Below, piece by piece: positions 45,302 to 53,813 of a DNA stretch of 64,000 nt. The notes below the pieces were generated by a model. That model was not told where the DNA came from and searched no databases. It saw only the letters and a program-made list of their open reading frames with translations. Origin of the DNA: Gemmatimonadota bacterium (GTDB lineage Bacteria > 4572-55 > J002); NCBI GenBank assembly GCA_003697105.1, contig RFFQ01000012.1:1-64000 (forward strand). Direction: 5' to 3'. Every line of letters starts with the position of its first letter. Positions within the stretch are counted from its first letter, which is position 1. Position numbers and translations under genes: made by a program.

Positions 45302-48300
45302 ATGCGATATATTTCATATAGCTTACTGATTTTATGGGTGTTATTTGGAAGTAGTGTCCGTGCGGACTCTAGCATCCATCATGACATCCATGTGATGGAA
45401 CTAAACCCTGCCGAGCATACCATTCGTGTGAAAGACGAAATTACCATTCCGGCAGACCGGCTAAGCCCGGAAGTCCATTTTTTACTACACGGCGACTTGA
45501 TGGTGACGGAGTCGTCCATCTCTTACCGCCGCCAGCGGGAAGCCGCCGCGGAAGATTTTGGCTTGAATCCGGAAGATTTTGAAGCTCCGATGGATATCCC
45601 CGTGTTTCATTACATCATCGAGGTTCCAGACCCGGGTCATGAACTCACCTTTACATTTTATTACGAGGGTACAATCTACCACCCGATTGAGGAGATGTCG
45701 GAAGAATACGCCCGCTCATTTAGTGTGTCCCCGGGGATCATCTCGGCAGAAGGGGTGTATTTGAGCGGCTCATCAATTTGGGTTCCGTGGTTTAATGACG
45801 ATTTGGTCACGTTTAATCTGGATGTCACGGTGGATGCGGCATGGGATGTGATCAGTCAGGGCACACGCGCCGTGCATGAGGTGGTAAACGGAAAAAAACG
45901 TGTCCGGTGGGAATCCCCCCAGCCGGTGGATGAACCCTTTTTAATTGCCGGACCCTTCACCGAATATGACCGCAATGCAGGTGCCGTCACGGCAATGGTC
46001 TTTCTGCGCGAAGCCGATGATGCGGCAACGCTTGCGGAAAAATATCTGGAAGCCACCGCCCAATATCTGGAAATGTACCGTGAACTGATTGGACCCTACC
46101 CGTACACCAAATTTGCGCTGGTGGAAAACTTTTGGGAAACCGGTTACGGCATGCCTTCCTTCACCTTGCTCGGTCCTAAAATTATCCGTTTCCCGTTTAT
46201 TTTGCACTCCTCCTATCCCCATGAAATTTTGCACAACTGGTGGGGTAACGGCGTTTTTGTCGATTACGATAAGGGCAATTGGTGCGAAGGTCTCACCGCA
46301 TATATGGCAGATCATTTGATCAAGGAACAGCGCGGGCAGGCGGTGGAATATCGGCGCTCAACTTTGCAAAAATATGCGGATTATGTTAAAGAGAGTAACG
46401 ATTTTCCCCTGATTGAGTTTCGTTCCCGCCACAATGCGTCCACGGAAGCCATCGGTTACGGAAAATCCCTGATGTTTTTCCACATGTTACGGCAGGAAGT
46501 GGGTGACGAACTCTTTGCCCGGGGGATGCGCCAATTTTACCGGGAGCAAAAGTTCAAAAAAGCCACTTTTGACGATATTCGCACGGCGTTTGAGAGCCTC
46601 ACCGGTATTGACCTAAAACCGTTTTTTGAACAATGGACTACCCGTACCGGCGCACCGAATTTGGCACTTTCGGATGTCACAGTCACACCCACCGGTGATA
46701 AACACCAACTGACATTCCAACTCCGCCAGACCCAAGCCGGCGACCCTTTTCCCATGCGAGTACCGGTGGCAATCTACTTCGCCAGCCAACCGGAACCGGA
46801 AATTCAGCACGTACCGCTTACGTTCAAGTCCCAATTCTACCAATTTGAATTCGATCAAGCCCCCGTACGAATCGATGTGGACCCGCAATTTGATGTGTTT
46901 CGAGCTGTTGATCCCCATGAAGTTCCCCCGGCGCTCTCCAAAATTTTTGGGGATGATGAGGTGCTGATGGTGCTACCACGAAATTCTGCATTAGTGGAAG
47001 CCTACCAGCAACTAGCTCGTACGTGGAACAAACCGGTAGTTTACGCCGATGAACTTGAACACATCCCAGCGGATAAGCCGGTCTGGATTTTAGGATGGGA
47101 TAATCCCCACCGGTCGATTATTACCAATGGTATCAGTGATTATGATGCCGTCATCGGTGAGAGTCAAGTGCGCTTCGGAAAGACGGTTTTGACACGAGAA
47201 AATAACAGTTTTGTGGTGGTAGCCCGCCATCCCCAAAATGTGGAACACGTAGTGGTCTGGTTGGCGACTGATAATCCGGCGGCAATTCCGGGTTTAGCAC
47301 GCAAACTGCCCCATTACGGCAAATATAGTTATCTTGTGTTTGAAGGAGATGAACCCACCAACATTGCAAAAGGACAATGGGAAGTGGTGCATTCTCCCTT
47401 GAGTGTCACACTGGGCCAGATGACCGTCGAGCCAAAACTTCCGGAACGGCAGGCATTGGCAGAACTTCCGCCAGTCTTTTCGGCAGATCGGATGATGGCG
47501 GATATTCAATTTTTAGCTAGCGCGGAATTACAAGGTCGCGGCTTTGGTTCGGCAGGTTTAGACCGGGCGGCGGAATACATCCAACAGCAATTTGAGAACG
47601 CCGGATTGCAAGTGATCGTTCAGGAATGGTCAGATCAAGGGGGTCTCGATAATCAAACGGCGACCCTCAAGAACATCATCGGCATTATTCCGGGCACCCA
47701 TTCCGGCTGGGAACAGCAATCTGTGGTTATCAGCGCCCATTACGATCATCTTGGCTTAGGGTGGCCCGATGTGCGACAAGGGAATGAAGGTAAGATTCAC
47801 TACGGCGCGGATGACAACGCCAGTGGCGTAGCAGTTTTGCTCGAATTAGCCCGCACCTGGGGCACCAAATTGCAACCCAGCCGGACGATTATTTTAGCAG
47901 CATTTACGGCAGAGGAAGCCGGTCGCCGGGGTTCTAAATATTACGTCGATCATTTTGAGCCATATCCGGCAGATCAGGTAATGGCAAATATCAATCTGGA
48001 TACCGTCGGGCGTTTGGGTGACGGCAAGATTCAAGTGATCGGCGGTTCAACCGCCTCAGAATGGAAACACGTGGCGATGGGCGTCAGTTTTGTGACCGGT
48101 ATCCCCTCTGAGATGGTCACTCAAGATTTAGATGCCAGTGATCAAGTCAGTTTCATTGAAAAAGGCATCCCTGCCATCCAGTTGTTTACCGGCGCCCATC
48201 TGGATTATCATCGCCCGTCGGATACACCAGATCGGATTGATGCCGATGGGCTGGTCAAAGTAGCCATGTTCACCCGCGAGGCAGCACTCTATCTGGCAGA

Positions 48301-48631
48301 ACGAGAACAACCCATGCGTTTTACCGGTAGCCCCGACAAAGAACCCCCCCCCGTGATGGAAGGAACGCGCCGGGCCACCACCGGTAGTATGCCCGATTTT
48401 AGCTATAGCGGCGAAGGGGTGCGTCTGGCAGAAGTACCGGCAGATTCGCCCGCCGCCAAAGCGGGTCTGCAACCCGGCGATGTGCTGATCCGGGTGAATG
48501 AAACACCGATCCCCAATTTGCAAGCGTACACAAACGTTCTCAAAGCCCACCAACCCGGTGATGAAGTGCTGGTAACCTTCCAGCGAGATGGCAACGAAAA
48601 ATCCGCAAAGTTGGTACTCGGCGCCCGATAA
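45302..48631 (+). CDS. Multidomain surface peptidase: M1-like aminopeptidase, M28 peptidase and PDZ domain
   Basis: The 1109-residue protein has a signal peptide ending near residue 22. An M1-like gluzincin module follows: HEILH at residues 307-311 with the third ligand Glu in NWCEGLTAYMADH, and YGMPSFTLLG in place of the classical GAMEN motif. After a linker, an M28 zinc peptidase begins near 790, with SAHYDHLG (His813, Asp815), GADDNASG near 836 and AFTAEEAG near 870. The C-terminus is a PDZ domain (about 1030-1109; VPADSPAAKAGLQPGDVLIRVNE). M28 enzymes are amino- or carboxypeptidases with two zinc ions. M28-PDZ pairs are known, but the preceding M1 module in one chain is uncommon. The protein is probably periplasmic or surface exposed and used for peptide nutrition. 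Confidence 0.88.
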   Translation: MRYISYSLLILWVLFGSSVRADSSIHHDIHVMELNPAEHTIRVKDEITIPADRLSPEVHFLLHGDLMVTESSISYRRQREAAAEDFGLNPEDFEAPMDIPVFHYIIEVPDPGHELTFTFYYEGTIYHPIEEMSEEYARSFSVSPGIISAEGVYLSGSSIWVPWFNDDLVTFNLDVTVDAAWDVISQGTRAVHEVVNGKKRVRWESPQPVDEPFLIAGPFTEYDRNAGAVTAMVFLREADDAATLAEKYLEATAQYLEMYRELIGPYPYTKFALVENFWETGYGMPSFTLLGPKIIRFPFILHSSYPHEILHNWWGNGVFVDYDKGNWCEGLTAYMADHLIKEQRGQAVEYRRSTLQKYADYVKESNDFPLIEFRSRHNASTEAIGYGKSLMFFHMLRQEVGDELFARGMRQFYREQKFKKATFDDIRTAFESLTGIDLKPFFEQWTTRTGAPNLALSDVTVTPTGDKHQLTFQLRQTQAGDPFPMRVPVAIYFASQPEPEIQHVPLTFKSQFYQFEFDQAPVRIDVDPQFDVFRAVDPHEVPPALSKIFGDDEVLMVLPRNSALVEAYQQLARTWNKPVVYADELEHIPADKPVWILGWDNPHRSIITNGISDYDAVIGESQVRFGKTVLTRENNSFVVVARHPQNVEHVVVWLATDNPAAIPGLARKLPHYGKYSYLVFEGDEPTNIAKGQWEVVHSPLSVTLGQMTVEPKLPERQALAELPPVFSADRMMADIQFLASAELQGRGFGSAGLDRAAEYIQQQFENAGLQVIVQEWSDQGGLDNQTATLKNIIGIIPGTHSGWEQQSVVISAHYDHLGLGWPDVRQGNEGKIHYGADDNASGVAVLLELARTWGTKLQPSRTIILAAFTAEEAGRRGSKYYVDHFEPYPADQVMANINLDTVGRLGDGKIQVIGGSTASEWKHVAMGVSFVTGIPSEMVTQDLDASDQVSFIEKGIPAIQLFTGAHLDYHRPSDTPDRIDADGLVKVAMFTREAALYLAEREQPMRFTGSPDKEPPPVMEGTRRATTGSMPDFSYSGEGVRLAEVPADSPAAKAGLQPGDVLIRVNETPIPNLQAYTNVLKAHQPGDEVLVTFQRDGNEKSAKLVLGAR

Positions 48632-48719
48632 TAATGGAATTACCCGAGCGGTGGCACAACACCGTCTCCCAAACCGGTATTAAGCTCATTACCAGCGGGA
48701 ACGGTATTCATAACAACCA

Positions 48720-48780
48720 ACCCTTGCCCGGTGTCACAAATGGCAAGGGTGAAACGTAGAAAAATACGGTAAACTATAAT
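48720..48780 (+). promoter_or_regulatory. Hairpin and TATAAT promoter element ahead of the TolB-like gene
   Basis: CCCTTGCC (48721-48728) pairs with GGCAAGGG (48742-48749), a perfect 8-bp stem without T run, possibly ending the peptidase transcript. A consensus TATAAT lies at 48775-48780, about 35 bases before the next start codon; no convincing -35 box is visible 17 bases upstream. Confidence 0.5.
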
Positions 48781-48816
48781 CTTTTCATTCTCACCTTTTA
48801 AATTTAAGGAGTTCAT

Positions 48817-49950
48817 ATGACGCGGTACATTGTAATCGTAATGAGCATTCTGTTTTTCACCCTTTCACTTTCGGCGGAAGAAACCCTCCTACCGGACCAA
48901 CTGAAAGATTCACGGGAGGTTCATCTTCAAAATATTAAACAATTAACTTTCGGCGGGCAAAATGCAGAAGCCTATTTTTCATTTGACGGGCAACGATTAA
49001 CATACCAATCGACCCCCCGTGACGGAAAATGCGATCAGATTTATCACATGAATATTGACGGCAGTGATAAACGGATGGTCAGTACAGGCAAGGGAATCAC
49101 GACGTGTTCCTTCATGTATCCTGATGGGAAGCACTTTTTGTATGCCTCCACCCATGAAGGGAACCCGGACTGCCCCCCACCACCGGACATGAGTCAAGGA
49201 TATGTATGGCGTTTGGAAAAAGAGTATGACATTTACAAAGCGGATATGGAAGGCAATATTGTTCAAAAATTGACCGATACTCCCGGCTATGATGCCGAGG
49301 CGGTCATCTCCCCGACCGGTGACAAAATCGTGTTTACCAGCGTTCGCAGTGGTGATTTGGAACTTTGGACAATGGATTTGGACGGTAGTAACCTCAAACA
49401 GTTGACAAACACCCCCGGTTATGATGGGGGTGCGTTTTTCTCCCGCGATGGGAAAAAAATTGTGTGGCGTGCCAGCCGGTTTGAAAACGATCCGGAAGGG
49501 TTAGCCGATTACCAACGCTTGCTCAAAATGGGCATGATCCGACCCTCTAAACTGGATATTTACATAATGGACGCCGATGGCTCGAATGTCCAACGCGTCA
49601 CGCATTTTAACAAAGCCAGCTTCGGCCCCTATTTTCATCCTTCTGGCGAAAAGATCATTTTTTCAAGCAACTTAGGTGATCCCAAAGGGCGGGAGTTTGA
49701 TCTATACTTGATCAATATTGATGGTAGCGGTCTGGAGCAGATCACCTTTACGCCGGAATTTGACGGCTTCCCCATGTTCAGTCTGGATGGGAAAAAACTC
49801 GTCTGGGGGTCCAACCGGTTTAATGAGTTACCCCGGGAAACCAATGTGTTTATTTGCGATTGGGTGGATCAACCGCTAAAATCAAACCTCACACCAGCTA
49901 AACGCGGTAAAGCCCGCCGGGTGAGTGGAGAATCCAGTCACACCCAATAA
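48817..49950 (+). CDS. Secreted TolB-like PD40 propeller protein
   Basis: The 377-residue product has a signal peptide (VIVMSILFFTLSLSA). A six-bladed TolB/WD40-like propeller follows, with PD40 blades such as QNAEAYFSFDGQRLTYQST, YDAEAVISPTGDKIVFTSVRSGDLELWTMDLDG and FGPYFHPSGEKIIFSSN. A short C-terminal extension, RGKARRVSGESSHTQ, ends the chain. Many such proteins occur in FCB genomes next to proteases; the role is unknown. AAGGAG precedes ATG 48817. It is not TolB itself because the N-terminal TolB domain is missing. Confidence 0.75.
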   Translation: MTRYIVIVMSILFFTLSLSAEETLLPDQLKDSREVHLQNIKQLTFGGQNAEAYFSFDGQRLTYQSTPRDGKCDQIYHMNIDGSDKRMVSTGKGITTCSFMYPDGKHFLYASTHEGNPDCPPPPDMSQGYVWRLEKEYDIYKADMEGNIVQKLTDTPGYDAEAVISPTGDKIVFTSVRSGDLELWTMDLDGSNLKQLTNTPGYDGGAFFSRDGKKIVWRASRFENDPEGLADYQRLLKMGMIRPSKLDIYIMDADGSNVQRVTHFNKASFGPYFHPSGEKIIFSSNLGDPKGREFDLYLINIDGSGLEQITFTPEFDGFPMFSLDGKKLVWGSNRFNELPRETNVFICDWVDQPLKSNLTPAKRGKARRVSGESSHTQ

Positions 49951-50008
49951 AAATAAATCGTAAAACATGACCTAAATCAAGGTCTCTTATTCCTGTTTTG
50001 GGTATAAT

Positions 50009-50044
50009 ATATGCCGTATTGAATTCACTGCCAATACGGCATAT
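50009..50044 (+). other. Perfect 13-bp inverted repeat next to TATAAT
   Basis: ATATGCCGTATTG (50009-50021) and CAATACGGCATAT (50032-50044) are perfect complements with a 10-base loop. TATAAT lies directly before it (50003-50008), so the hairpin would be the 5' end of the next transcript or, alternatively, the terminator of the upstream gene. Confidence 0.55.
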
Positions 50045-50074
50045 TTCCTACATCAATCGTTAAGGGAGTCGTAT

Positions 50075-50269
50075 ATGTCTCAGCCAGTTTCCAATCCCCA
50101 TTGTGTCTATTGCCAACGCACCAGTGATCAAGTTCCGTTGATACCCATCATGTTCAAAGGGGAAGAATTGCATATTTGTTCCCAGCACATGCCGGTACTC
50201 ATCCATCATCCTGAGCAACTTGCGGAATTTATGCCCGGCACCGAAAATTTGGAAGGACATCAGCATTAA
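50075..50269 (+). CDS. Small zinc-ribbon-like protein
   Basis: The 64-residue product has CVYCQRTSD near the start and HICSQHMP in the middle, giving a CxxC-x(23-24)-CxxH set that could bind one zinc ion. The rest is acidic, ending ENLEGHQH. GGGAG is upstream of ATG 50075. Its stop codon TAA overlaps the first base of the next gene's ATG (TAATG), so the two are translationally coupled. The function is unknown; short proteins of this kind are widespread but unnamed. Confidence 0.7.
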   Translation: MSQPVSNPHCVYCQRTSDQVPLIPIMFKGEELHICSQHMPVLIHHPEQLAEFMPGTENLEGHQH

Positions 50270-51045
50270 TGGCAAAAAATTGGAAACCCCCACTGCCCAA
50301 AGAACACGGGGCGTGGGGGATTCTTATCGGTTCATTTTTAGTGGTGCCCGCATTAGAACACCAATTTACCATCGCTATGGGCATCTTTTTGATAGGGTTA
50401 CTCTGCCTCTACATCTTTAGTCAAGGAGTGTTGGTCTGTCTCAAACGGCAATTACAATTGCAAGATTGGCTCTGGTTAGGGTGTTTTGGCGGTGGGGGTA
50501 TGCTCTTGTTGGGCATATCCCTTATGCTGGCGCAGACCCTTTTTCCACTCTGGGGGCTCACACTGATGATCCCCTTCTGGTTGGTCCAATGGGCACTGAT
50601 CCGTGCCCGAATGCAACGTACTATTTTTGCTTATTTACTGGGTAGCATTGGGTTATCTGTAGTTGCACCACTCACGTTACTACTGATCGAGCCTCACCTC
50701 ACACCCCATCTGATATGGGTTTGGCTACTGGCGGCATTGTTTTACAGTAGCGCCATCTTATTTGTACAATATCTGATCATCAATTTGAAACACCAAGAAG
50801 AATTGCGGCAACGTTACCGGTTGACCCTGATTATCTATCACATCATTCTTTTTGGGTTTCTAATCGGGCTTGTTCGGGGGGTTGAACGTTTGCAATGGGG
50901 ATTAATTTTGGTGTACACACCGATTACCGCACAGGTGGTGTGGGGACTTCTCCGGCAGCCTAAAGTCCGCAGTTTTAAAACCGTCGGTTGGATTCAAATT
51001 TTACACGGGGTCGTGTTTATCCTGCTAATTTGGGGATTAGTCTAA
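50269..51045 (+). CDS. YwiC-like integral membrane protein
   Basis: The 258-residue product starts KNWKPPLPKEHGAWGILIGSFL, the signature of the YwiC-like family. It has about seven hydrophobic helices with a KEHGAW motif that looks like a catalytic or binding site. Helices continue to the C-terminus (QILHGVVFILLIWGLV). The family's function is unknown; in Bacillus ywiC lies beside anaerobic nitrate genes. The gene is coupled to the small zinc-ribbon-like gene by TAATG and overlaps the convergent exbD by 9 bases. Confidence 0.85.
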   Translation: MAKNWKPPLPKEHGAWGILIGSFLVVPALEHQFTIAMGIFLIGLLCLYIFSQGVLVCLKRQLQLQDWLWLGCFGGGGMLLLGISLMLAQTLFPLWGLTLMIPFWLVQWALIRARMQRTIFAYLLGSIGLSVVAPLTLLLIEPHLTPHLIWVWLLAALFYSSAILFVQYLIINLKHQEELRQRYRLTLIIYHIILFGFLIGLVRGVERLQWGLILVYTPITAQVVWGLLRQPKVRSFKTVGWIQILHGVVFILLIWGLV

Positions 51046-51504
51046 TCCTCCAGAAAAGGCAATTTCGGTAAAGCCAGAGCGGTTACAGCGGCTCATAACT
51101 TCCACAATATCCTCATAAAGCACATCATCTGCAGGAATCAACACAACGGTTTGAATTTGGGGATGGTCTCTTTTGATTTGTACCAAGCGCGTAGTCAGGC
51201 GAGAAAAATCATAGGCTTGACCCGCCCGGCACGGAATCTGTTCCACCAGCACCCCATCAAGAACCAGATTTAAGCCATCACGGGAGATTCCCACCGCAAA
51301 CGCCACAATTTCAGGTTCTTCTTCAGATGAAGGCTCCGCCGGTTCGCCCTCTGCTGGAAGCGAAAATTCAAAAATAGCGGTCTGGGCAAAAACCGCGGTC
51401 AGCAACAGGAACGGAATCAGCACTAAAAAAAGATTCATCACCGGCAATACATTGACTTCCGCCTCATGGGCACGTTTGCGGTGACGTGAACGACGACGAG
51501 ACAT
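51037..51504 (-). CDS. exbD: Biopolymer transport protein ExbD/TolR
   Basis: The 155-residue protein has a basic N-terminus (RRRSRHRKRAHEAEVNVLPVMNLFLVLIPFLLLT) with a single transmembrane helix near residues 18-38 and the periplasmic C-terminal domain found in ExbD/TolR (LVLDGVLVEQIPC, VVLIPADDVLYEDIVEVMSRC). The helix shows Asn in VMNLFLV where the proton-conducting Asp is common in E. coli ExbD (Asp25), so coupling may differ. It lies downstream of exbB but 187 bases away, across a repeat-rich spacer. Confidence 0.88.
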   Translation of the reverse strand: MSRRRSRHRKRAHEAEVNVLPVMNLFLVLIPFLLLTAVFAQTAIFEFSLPAEGEPAEPSSEEEPEIVAFAVGISRDGLNLVLDGVLVEQIPCRAGQAYDFSRLTTRLVQIKRDHPQIQTVVLIPADDVLYEDIVEVMSRCNRSGFTEIAFSGGLD

Positions 51505-51593
51505 TTTTCAATTAATGATGACAAATGAATAATGATGAATGACCCACTCCCCAATCAGGATTTAGGGATTAGGATTTAGGGGTTCATGTAATT

Positions 51594-51691
51594 CCCCAAC
51601 TCACCAACTCCCAAACTCCCAAACTCCCAAACTCCCAAACTCCTAAACTCCCAAACTCCCAAACTCCTAAACTCCCAAACTCCCCAACTCA
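51594..51691 (-). repeat. Octamer tandem repeat, G-rich on the coding strand, between exbB and exbD
   Basis: About eleven copies of an 8-base unit (AAACTCCC on the plus strand, GGGAGTTT on the minus strand, with a few TCC-to-TCCT variants) fill this interval. The minus strand carries at least four GGG runs spaced by 5 bases, which meets the usual G-quadruplex pattern. Next to it, 51558-51581 has two copies of GGATTTAGGG-like sequence and 51505-51540 has ATGATGA/ATGAAT repeats. No gene is visible here. Confidence 0.85.
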
Positions 51692-52315
51692 CTATTTTTT
51701 ATTTTTCAGTAAGTTACCAATGTGAGTCGAACAGCGATCTATATCATCAAGTAGGCGTTCTGTGCGTCGCCAAATAACGGTGTACGCAATCAGGCAAGGA
51801 ATTGCAACAATCAACCCGAAAGCGGTGGTATTCATCGCTTTGGAGATACCTTGAGTCAATTCCATGGCACGAGCGGCGGCACTAGCCGTCCCCACTGCCG
51901 AAAAGGAATCCATTAAACCAATGATAGTGCCCAACAATCCCAGCAACGTGGCAATCTGAGCCAGCATCGACAGGTAGGGGGTCCGTGCTTCGAGTAAGGG
52001 CAATTCCGCTAGTGTCGCTTCTTCCAACGCATCCTCGACGGGTAACTCATCTTCTTGAAAAGCTAACAAACCGGCAAGTATAATCCGTGAAAAGACGGTG
52101 GGATGGTCGCGGCAATAACGAATTGCTTTATCAAGGTTATCTACCCGAATATCACGGGCGATCTCATTGATAAAATAGTCAACACGGGTACGATGCGGCA
52201 AAAAAATGACCATCACCCGCTCAATAGTGATCGCCACTGCTACAGCGGAGACCGCTAAAATCAGGTACATAAAAACGCCGCCATCCTGAAAGGCACGAGC
52301 GACCAGTTCGATCAT
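51692..52315 (-). CDS. exbB: Biopolymer transport protein ExbB/MotA/TolQ-type proton channel
   Basis: The 207-residue product has three transmembrane helices: FMYLILAVSAVAVAITIERVMV at the N-terminus, and after a cytoplasmic loop of about 90 residues TLLGLLGTIIGLMDSFSAVG and AFGLIVAIPCLIAYTVIWR. The motif LLGLLGTIIGLMDSF near residue 125 and SKAMNTTAFGLIVAIP near 155 are the MotA/TolQ/ExbB hallmarks. It energises TonB-dependent receptors such as those at 6-8 kb and 41.7 kb. It follows the small exported protein by 9 bases. Confidence 0.92.
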   Translation of the reverse strand: MIELVARAFQDGGVFMYLILAVSAVAVAITIERVMVIFLPHRTRVDYFINEIARDIRVDNLDKAIRYCRDHPTVFSRIILAGLLAFQEDELPVEDALEEATLAELPLLEARTPYLSMLAQIATLLGLLGTIIGLMDSFSAVGTASAAARAMELTQGISKAMNTTAFGLIVAIPCLIAYTVIWRRTERLLDDIDRCSTHIGNLLKNKK

Positions 52316-52324
52316 AGGGAGTCC

Positions 52325-52774
52325 TCACCATATTAAATAGATTAAGCCCGAAAGTAACAAACTTCCGCCGGCAGCATAGCCTAACTGCCGGGCGGCATTC
52401 GTTTGGTCTTGATTGTGTAGAACCCAAGCGGCGGAGCCGAAACCCACGCCAGCCGCAGCGGTACTCCACATGATAGCGCGTGAAAGACGAAAATTGGGAG
52501 AGGTCGCCGTCAAGAGGGCATCGGAATCCGGGTGGAGGGGTTTTTCCAGTGCTTCTAGGTTCGGTTCGAGGGGATTCAGGGGTACTATTTTTTTCTGTAA
52601 TGGTATTGCTGCTGGTTGGGATTCTACGGCGCCTTCGATCTGTGCCGCCTCCATAATCATGGTTTCACCCGCTTTTGAGGTATCTTGGGATGCGGTTTCT
52701 TGCGCCGAAGCACCGAACACGCACCCCAAGAGAATCACTAACACGAGGGAGAATCGATGGAAGACATTCATCAT
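52325..52774 (-). CDS. Hypothetical exported protein with C-terminal membrane helices
   Basis: The 149-residue product has a signal peptide (FSLVLVILLGCVFGASA), a low-complexity acidic/Pro linker (about 25-80; SQPAAIPLQKKIVPLNPLEP) and a C-terminal hydrophobic hairpin (AIMWSTAAAGVGFGSAAWVL and GYAAGGSLLLSGLIYLIW). The C-terminal pattern resembles DUF5683-type proteins common in FCB bacteria. It is co-transcribed with exbB (9-base gap), so it may belong to the energy-transduction unit. The ribosome site AAGGGA precedes two possible starts, ATG 52774 and ATG 52771. Confidence 0.65.
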   Translation of the reverse strand: MMNVFHRFSLVLVILLGCVFGASAQETASQDTSKAGETMIMEAAQIEGAVESQPAAIPLQKKIVPLNPLEPNLEALEKPLHPDSDALLTATSPNFRLSRAIMWSTAAAGVGFGSAAWVLHNQDQTNAARQLGYAAGGSLLLSGLIYLIW

Positions 52775-52830
52775 CAATCCCTTACAATGGAGATGAGCCA
52801 GCGGAGATGTTCAGCCGTATCTTGTTCAGG

Positions 52831-53760
52831 TTAGCCTTCCTGCGACTCCAACCACCGTTCGGCATCAATCGCCGCCATACAACCTGTTCCGGCGGCAGTA
52901 ATTGCCTGACGATAATAGGAATCTTGCACATCACCACAAGCAAACACGCCTTCAATATTGGTTTTGGTTGATTTGGGCTGGGTGATCAAATACCCGACCT
53001 CATCCATATCCAATATCCCTTTGAAAAGGTCTGTATTGGGTTTGTGACCAATCGCCATAAAGACGCCATCAATGGGCATTTCGCGGGTTTCGTTGGTTTT
53101 GACATTTTTCAACCGTACCCCGGTCACATTTTTCTCACCTAAAATTTCATCAATAACCGTATCCCAAATGAACTCAATTTTTTCGTTCTTCATGGCACGC
53201 TCTTGCATGATTTTGGAGGCGCGCAGTTCGTTACGGCGGTGCACCACATACACTTTGGAGGCAAACCGGGTCAAAAAGGTGGCTTCTTCCATGGCGGTAT
53301 CGCCCCCGCCAACGACGATGACCGCTTTATCGCGGAAAAAGGCGCCATCACAGGTGGCACAGGCAGAAACCCCGAAGCCCATCAGGCGTTTTTCGGATTC
53401 CAAACCCAGTAATTTGGCAGTAGCGCCTGTCGCCACAATCACCGCTTTGGCGAAATAATCGTTTCCGTCATCCGCACTGATTTTGAAGGGTCGCTGGGAA
53501 AAGTCAACCGCGGTCACTTCACCGAAAATGGACTCCGTCCCAAAGCGAAGGGCTTGTTTCTTAAATTTTTCCATCATTTCGGGACCCATGATCCCATTTT
53601 CAAAACCGGGATAATTTTCCACATCGGTTGTGATGGTGAGCTGACCGCCGGGTTGCATACCTTCAAATACCAACGGCTTTAAGTTTGCGCGGGCGGTATA
53701 AATAGCCGCGGTCCAACCCGCCGCCCCCGCACCAATAATAATCACATTGCGAATATCCAT
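52831..53760 (-). CDS. trxB: Thioredoxin reductase
   Basis: The 309-residue flavoenzyme transfers NADPH electrons to thioredoxin in the cytosol. From ATG 53760 the FAD-binding motif [15 protein letters not shown] (about residues 10-24, in place of the usual GSGPAG) is followed by the redox-active CATCDG (about 135), the NADPH-binding [15 protein letters not shown] (about 150) and the C-terminal FAD motif VFACGDVQD (about 277). AAGGAG lies 8 bases before the start. Its length is normal. It is not obviously tied to neighbours. Confidence 0.96.
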   Translation of the reverse strand: MDIRNVIIIGAGAAGWTAAIYTARANLKPLVFEGMQPGGQLTITTDVENYPGFENGIMGPEMMEKFKKQALRFGTESIFGEVTAVDFSQRPFKISADDGNDYFAKAVIVATGATAKLLGLESEKRLMGFGVSACATCDGAFFRDKAVIVVGGGDTAMEEATFLTRFASKVYVVHRRNELRASKIMQERAMKNEKIEFIWDTVIDEILGEKNVTGVRLKNVKTNETREMPIDGVFMAIGHKPNTDLFKGILDMDEVGYLITQPKSTKTNIEGVFACGDVQDSYYRQAITAAGTGCMAAIDAERWLESQEG

Positions 53761-53813
53761 TACACAAACTCCTTCAGTGATATAAATCATGAAAAAATAA
53801 GATGGTATTGCGA

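Noticed and set aside
51594-51691. The regular repeat considered as a CRISPR array
   Set aside because: The units are only 8 bases and directly adjacent, with no unique spacers and no cas genes anywhere in the window.
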